From contig JAJDCU010000037.1 of assembly GCA_029260655.1 (NCBI GenBank), forward strand, positions 1 through 43,426: a DNA stretch of 43,426 bases, in the 5' to 3' direction. Shown here piece by piece: positions 41,300-43,426 of the stretch. The DNA comes from Phycisphaeraceae bacterium. GTDB lineage: Bacteria; Planctomycetota; Phycisphaerae; Phycisphaerales; Phycisphaeraceae. The stretch's first letter is position 1; every line of letters starts with the position of its first letter. The position numbers and the translations under genes are program-made. The notes beneath the pieces are model-generated. The model did no database searches. It worked only from the letters and a program-made list of their open reading frames with translations, and had not been told where the DNA came from.

Positions 41300-42430
41300 A
41301 TGACCCAAAGCGCCCTCCCGATCCAGATCGACGATCCCGTCAACGCCCGCATCCTGTCCATCTCTGAAGACAAGGTCCAGGGCTACCTCCGCGACCCGTT
41401 GGGTGAGATCGCAAAGGTAAGCGGGGTGGACCTGCCGACCGTGATCGAACGGCTTGGGGCGATGCTTGAGGCCGGGACGATCAGGCGGATACGTCAGACA
41501 CTCATGGCGACCAACCTCGCCCCCGGCGCGCTGGTCGCCTGGCGCGTCCCGCCGGACAAGCTCAACAGCGCATTCGAATACATGTTCAAGCAGGACCCGT
41601 TCTCCGGGCACGTCGTCCTGCGGTCGACCGACAAAGACACGCCCGGGTCGCAGTACAAGCTGTGGACTACGTTGAAGGTCCCCGTCGGATACGCGATGGA
41701 CAAGCACTGCGCGTTCTTGTGTTCGCAGACCGGGGCCGAGTCGTACACGCTGCTGCCGGCGAAGAAGCTGTTCGCGCTGGGTGTCGGCCACGTCCGCCGC
41801 CGTGACCTCGAGCCCGGCGCCCGGACCGACGAGCCCGGCCGCGCGATCGACGTGAGCGTGGTCGAACTGAACGACCAGGAGTGGCGTGTCCTGATAGCGC
41901 TGAAGCGCGACCTGACGCCCGATGAATTGGGGCCTGATCTGTGGGGCGGGCGCGCCGCCGAGGCGGGGGTGCCGCTGGATGAGTTTCATCAGGTAGCCGA
42001 GAGCCTTAACAAGCGCCGGGTGATCGGGCGTTTTTCGACGTTCCTCGAACACGTCAAGAAGCTCAAGGACGGCACGACGGTGACCAAGTACAACGCGCTG
42101 TTTCACTGGGCGGTCCCGCCGGGCAGGGAGATGGACGCCGGGATGGAGGTCGGTCGTCACCACGTGATGACCCACGCCTACTGGCGCGAAGCCGGGGCCG
42201 AGTTTAACCACGTTAACATCATGGGCGTCGCCCACGGCACGGACAAGGACAAGGTCCTGGCCCACAAGGCGGCGATGGACGTGCATCTTGAAGAGGCGGG
42301 CATCCCGGTTAACTACACCAGCGTTTTCTGGGGCGGTCGCAGCGAGATCAAGCCGTCGGAAATCTCGCCTGACGCGTACCGGGACTGGTGTGTGAGTTCG
42401 GGGCTCGATCCACAAGCGATGTGTGACTGA
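41300..42430 (+). CDS. two-repeat Lrp-like protein related to siroheme decarboxylases (AhbA/AhbB)
   Basis: 376 residues. Two related halves are seen. Each has an Lrp-type helix-turn-helix (about 25-65, LGEIAKVSGVDLPTVIERLG; and about 190-235) followed by an RxVxW beta strand (LVAWRVPP; FHWAVPP) and a His-containing effector segment (SGHVVLRS; HHVMTHAYWREAG). This is the plan of AhbA and AhbB, which decarboxylate siroheme and normally occur as two separate proteins, here apparently fused. A heme or tetrapyrrole role is inference; it could instead be a regulator. The kinase-like gene starts one base after its stop codon. Confidence 0.65.
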   Translation: MTQSALPIQIDDPVNARILSISEDKVQGYLRDPLGEIAKVSGVDLPTVIERLGAMLEAGTIRRIRQTLMATNLAPGALVAWRVPPDKLNSAFEYMFKQDPFSGHVVLRSTDKDTPGSQYKLWTTLKVPVGYAMDKHCAFLCSQTGAESYTLLPAKKLFALGVGHVRRRDLEPGARTDEPGRAIDVSVVELNDQEWRVLIALKRDLTPDELGPDLWGGRAAEAGVPLDEFHQVAESLNKRRVIGRFSTFLEHVKKLKDGTTVTKYNALFHWAVPPGREMDAGMEVGRHHVMTHAYWREAGAEFNHVNIMGVAHGTDKDKVLAHKAAMDVHLEEAGIPVNYTSVFWGGRSEIKPSEISPDAYRDWCVSSGLDPQAMCD

Positions 42431-42431
42431 T

Positions 42432-43367
42432 ATGCCCGAGGCCCGGACCCCCAGGCAGCTTGGCGAAGATCTGACCGAGCCGGTCGCACAGGCGTTGGCG
42501 GCGACGGCGCGGGTCGGGTCGATCGTGCCGATGGGCCCGCCCAAACCCGTGGCCGATCAGAGCTTCAAGTTCCTGGTGCGCAGCACGGAAGGCGATCCGG
42601 TGGCGGTGGTGCTGTGTTCGCCGGCGATTTCGCCGGACCTGGTAGACAAGGCGATGCGCTGCGCCCGTGAAGCAAAAGAAGCGCTGGGCCCGGGGCTTGG
42701 TCAGGCCGTACTTGAGCCCCTGGGAGAAGGCCGGCTCTCGGTGCGCAGCTACGCGATCCTGCCTTACTGCCAACCCTTAAGCGAGAAGCGGATTGTGGGC
42801 TGGCTTGAGCGCCGCCGTCTTAGGCCGAAAGTTTTTGACTGGCTGCTGGGCCTGACACGTCAGACGATGCGCGACATCACGACCGCCGACAAGCACGCGC
42901 GGTTCATCCGGCCGCTTGGCCACCTCGCCGAGCTGCGGGGCGCTTCGGATAGCCTGCGCTTGGCCGCGACGCATGGGCTTGAAAGACTTGATCAGGGCAG
43001 GTGGACCCCGCGCCACGTGCTGATGCACAACGACCTGTGGAAGGGCAACATCCTTCTCGGCGGCGAAGGCGGGTTCGTCGTGATCGACTGGCCGGGCTCG
43101 GTGATCAACGGGTACGCGGCGTACGACCTGGTGCGGCTCGCCGAATCGTTTAGCCTAAGCGACCGGGCCTTGGGCGAACAGGCCCGCGCCCACTGCCGGC
43201 AGTTGGGCTGCGAGCCACAAGACCTGTCAGCCCACCTCGCCGCGGGGCTGGGACACCTGTCGATGAACCTCGACCACTTCCCCATGGACCTTTTCCTGCC
43301 GATGGCGGAGGCGTGTGTCCGGCGTGTTTCGTCGGCGGTGGGGTCAGCCCGGGGGCAAGTCCGTTAG
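42432..43367 (+). CDS. aminoglycoside-phosphotransferase-like kinase
   Basis: 311 residues from ATG 42432 (a GTG at 42423 is also in frame). Kinase motifs of the APH/LPS-kinase type: VLMHNDLWKGNIL near 196-208 (HxDxxxxN) and VIDWPGS near 217-223 (DFG-equivalent Asp). The N-lobe is less clear (SFKFLVRSTEGDPVAVVL could hold the ATP Lys/Glu). It would phosphorylate a small molecule or sugar of an envelope precursor. It begins one base after the stop of the AhbA/B-like gene, so the two are probably translated from one message. Confidence 0.78.
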   Translation: MPEARTPRQLGEDLTEPVAQALAATARVGSIVPMGPPKPVADQSFKFLVRSTEGDPVAVVLCSPAISPDLVDKAMRCAREAKEALGPGLGQAVLEPLGEGRLSVRSYAILPYCQPLSEKRIVGWLERRRLRPKVFDWLLGLTRQTMRDITTADKHARFIRPLGHLAELRGASDSLRLAATHGLERLDQGRWTPRHVLMHNDLWKGNILLGGEGGFVVIDWPGSVINGYAAYDLVRLAESFSLSDRALGEQARAHCRQLGCEPQDLSAHLAAGLGHLSMNLDHFPMDLFLPMAEACVRRVSSAVGSARGQVR

Positions 43368-43377
43368 ACTTTCGTCC

Positions 43378-43426
43378 ATGACCGAACCTGCCGATGACAT
43401 CCTCGCCGACGATCCGGCGGCGCAGC
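43378..43426 (+). CDS. start of a further gene, cut by the window edge
   Basis: ATG at 43378 opens a frame (MTEPADDILADDPAAQ) that runs off the end. TAGACT (43365-43370) ends 7 bases before it, the leaderless spacing seen at other genes. Too short to name. Confidence 0.45.
   Translation, partial: MTEPADDILADDPAAQ

Noticed and set aside
41132-42544. A 470-codon open frame antisense to the AhbA/B-like gene
   Set aside because: Same GC-driven shadow effect; it crosses three real genes and has no recognisable motif.

Overview
The window looks like chromosomal DNA of a high-GC planctomycete, most likely of class Phycisphaerae. This is inferred from gene content, not from a database match. The clues are three PEP-CTERM proteins (two also carrying a dockerin-like pair of EF-hand repeats), a pseudopilin with a DG-type C-terminal motif, DUF1569 and DUF3553 proteins, and housekeeping genes scattered among small unrelated transcription units. 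No rRNA, tRNA, CRISPR array, integrase or transposase was seen.

Layout. 1-3.4 kb: a TPR lipoprotein and a ribokinase. 3.5-4.7 kb: a TetR regulator overlapping a DinB-like gene, with a palindromic candidate operator upstream. 4.7-5.9 kb: the rplM-rpsI operon with a good promoter and a terminator. 6.1-10.4 kb: a giant coiled-coil protein with a Wzz-like membrane end, an orphan ABC ATPase and a Gln/Arg-rich membrane-anchored protein. 10.4-19.4 kb: a macrodomain protein, then the minus-strand genes trmL, mfd, an ArgA-like acetyltransferase, a DnaQ-like exonuclease, ligA and a DUF3553 protein. 19.7-21.1 kb: a GNAT enzyme and a membrane protein. 21.2-27.7 kb: a secretion/surface cluster of three PEP-CTERM proteins plus a pseudopilin. 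Its centre is AT-richer than the flanks, and one gene, a trypsin-like protease, is split by a frameshift. 27.9-33.7 kb: an M14 carboxypeptidase, a short UvrC, an M28 peptidase lipoprotein and a phosphoesterase. 33.7-37.3 kb: a PilZ-PAS-GGDEF-EAL protein and a tandem VanZ protein. 37.4-43.4 kb: DUF167, a histone-deacetylase-like enzyme, two YkgJ cysteine-cluster proteins, a phosphoglycolate-phosphatase-like HAD enzyme, a flavin reductase, a two-repeat siroheme-decarboxylase-like protein, an APH-type kinase and the first codons of one more gene.

Three genome-scale habits stand out. First, many genes have a TANNNT -10 box ending 5-8 (mostly 6) bases before the ATG with no obvious Shine-Dalgarno, so leaderless mRNAs seem common. 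Second, structured intergenic repeats sit at gene 3' ends: three elements with two 3-nt-loop hairpins inside an outer inverted repeat, one 144-bp nested inverted repeat, and a TTAGC-type repeat. Some of these supply the stop codon of the adjacent gene. Third, a palindromic sequence appears to be inserted in frame inside ligA. DNA repair and information processing (mfd, ligA, uvrC, a DnaQ-like exonuclease, trmL, rplM/rpsI) is well represented but not organised as one operon.
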